DNA of 15,564 bases from Dechloromonas sp. (lineage in GTDB: Bacteria > Pseudomonadota > Gammaproteobacteria > Burkholderiales > Rhodocyclaceae), in NCBI GenBank assembly GCA_017302355.1, contig JAFLDQ010000072.1, forward strand, positions 1-15,564, written 5' to 3'. The notes under the pieces were generated by a model. The model was given only the letters and a program-made list of their open reading frames with translations, was not told where the DNA came from and made no database searches. Of the stretch, positions 15,441-15,564 are shown in pieces. Position numbers and translations under genes: made by a program. Within the stretch, counting starts at the first letter, position 1. The number at the start of each line of letters is the position of its first letter.

Positions 15441-15564
15441 GCTAAAGTCAAATCTGGTGTATGGGATGCGTGTGGCATTGGTTGATCAGGCGGCGAGCCA
15501 TTGCTGTTCGGTTTCATTGGTGGGTATGGGAACGCCGTCGTTGAAGACAATTCCGGCGAGCAGT
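15441..15564. mobile_element. Possible end of an insertion sequence (partial)
   Basis: From about 15441 rlmA similarity stops and base composition drops visibly below the rest of the window. Starting GCTAAAGTCAAATCTGG, the sequence leads after roughly 45 nt into the 3' end of an ORF that runs off the right edge. A truncated chromosomal gene, a short non-coding end and the stop of an inward ORF form the usual arrangement at an IS end. I could not identify the family, and the other terminal repeat and the target duplication lie outside the window. Confidence 0.45.
15486..15564 (-). CDS. C-terminal end of an unidentified ORF, candidate transposase
   Basis: The frame entering from the right edge reads LLAGIVFNDGVPIPTNETEQ then QWLAA and stops at TGA (15488-15486). 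I do not recognise this C-terminus. Its position directly against a broken rlmA and its lower GC make a transposase the simplest guess. Another inserted gene is possible. Confidence 0.4.
   Translation of the reverse strand, partial: LLAGIVFNDGVPIPTNETEQQWLAA

Noticed and set aside
14562..15485. 307-codon plus-strand open frame across the fez promoter and rlmA remnant
   Set aside because: It is antisense to clear RlmA motifs and starts inside the promoter region. No domain was seen.

Overview
This is a GC-rich (roughly two-thirds G+C) chromosomal window. Gene content and protein style point to a betaproteobacterium, most likely of the Rhodocyclales (Accumulibacter/Dechloromonas-like). That placement comes from recognising the proteins, not from a search. 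Nearly all genes lie on the minus strand; the one clear plus-strand gene is mpl.

Region 1 (1-5376, minus strand) is housekeeping. Reading in the direction of transcription it holds an uncharacterised gene, aroQ, accB, accC, prmA, a zinc-ribbon/DUF3426 membrane protein and the start of a PfkB-type sugar kinase. Gaps are short and some genes overlap, so aroQ to the kinase is probably one operon. The DUF3426 protein carries a striking 45-unit Glu-Pro hexanucleotide repeat. Region 2 (5377-9256) holds mpl (murein peptide recycling), transcribed divergently from the uncharacterised gene, and a maeB malic enzyme/phosphotransacetylase hybrid convergent with it.

Region 3 (9257-10207) is a NiCoT-family nickel/cobalt permease gene. 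A perfect inverted repeat just before its start closely matches the NikR operator, so it is probably a nickel-repressed nickel importer.

Region 4 (10208-14670) is the most interesting part: a tightly packed six-gene operon. In order it encodes a small HMA_2-like protein, a ferritin-like protein with a hydrophobic C-terminus, two small membrane proteins, a Gly/Tyr/Met-rich YtxH-like membrane protein and a P1B-type ATPase with a YSCALKLATP motif instead of CPC. This matches the published description of six-gene fez operons, which build ferrosomes (membrane-bounded iron storage organelles) with the P1B-6 ATPase FezB. An FNR/Anr-type site upstream of a good -10 element suggests anaerobic induction, which fits the reported anaerobic role of ferrosomes. 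The assignment is inference from gene content and motifs.

Region 5 (14671-15564) holds an rlmA-like rRNA methyltransferase that has lost its N-terminus. The break is followed by lower-GC sequence containing the C-terminal end of an unidentified ORF, most simply explained by an insertion sequence whose bulk lies beyond the window. No tRNA, rRNA or CRISPR array was seen, and there is no gene-free stretch over 300 bases.
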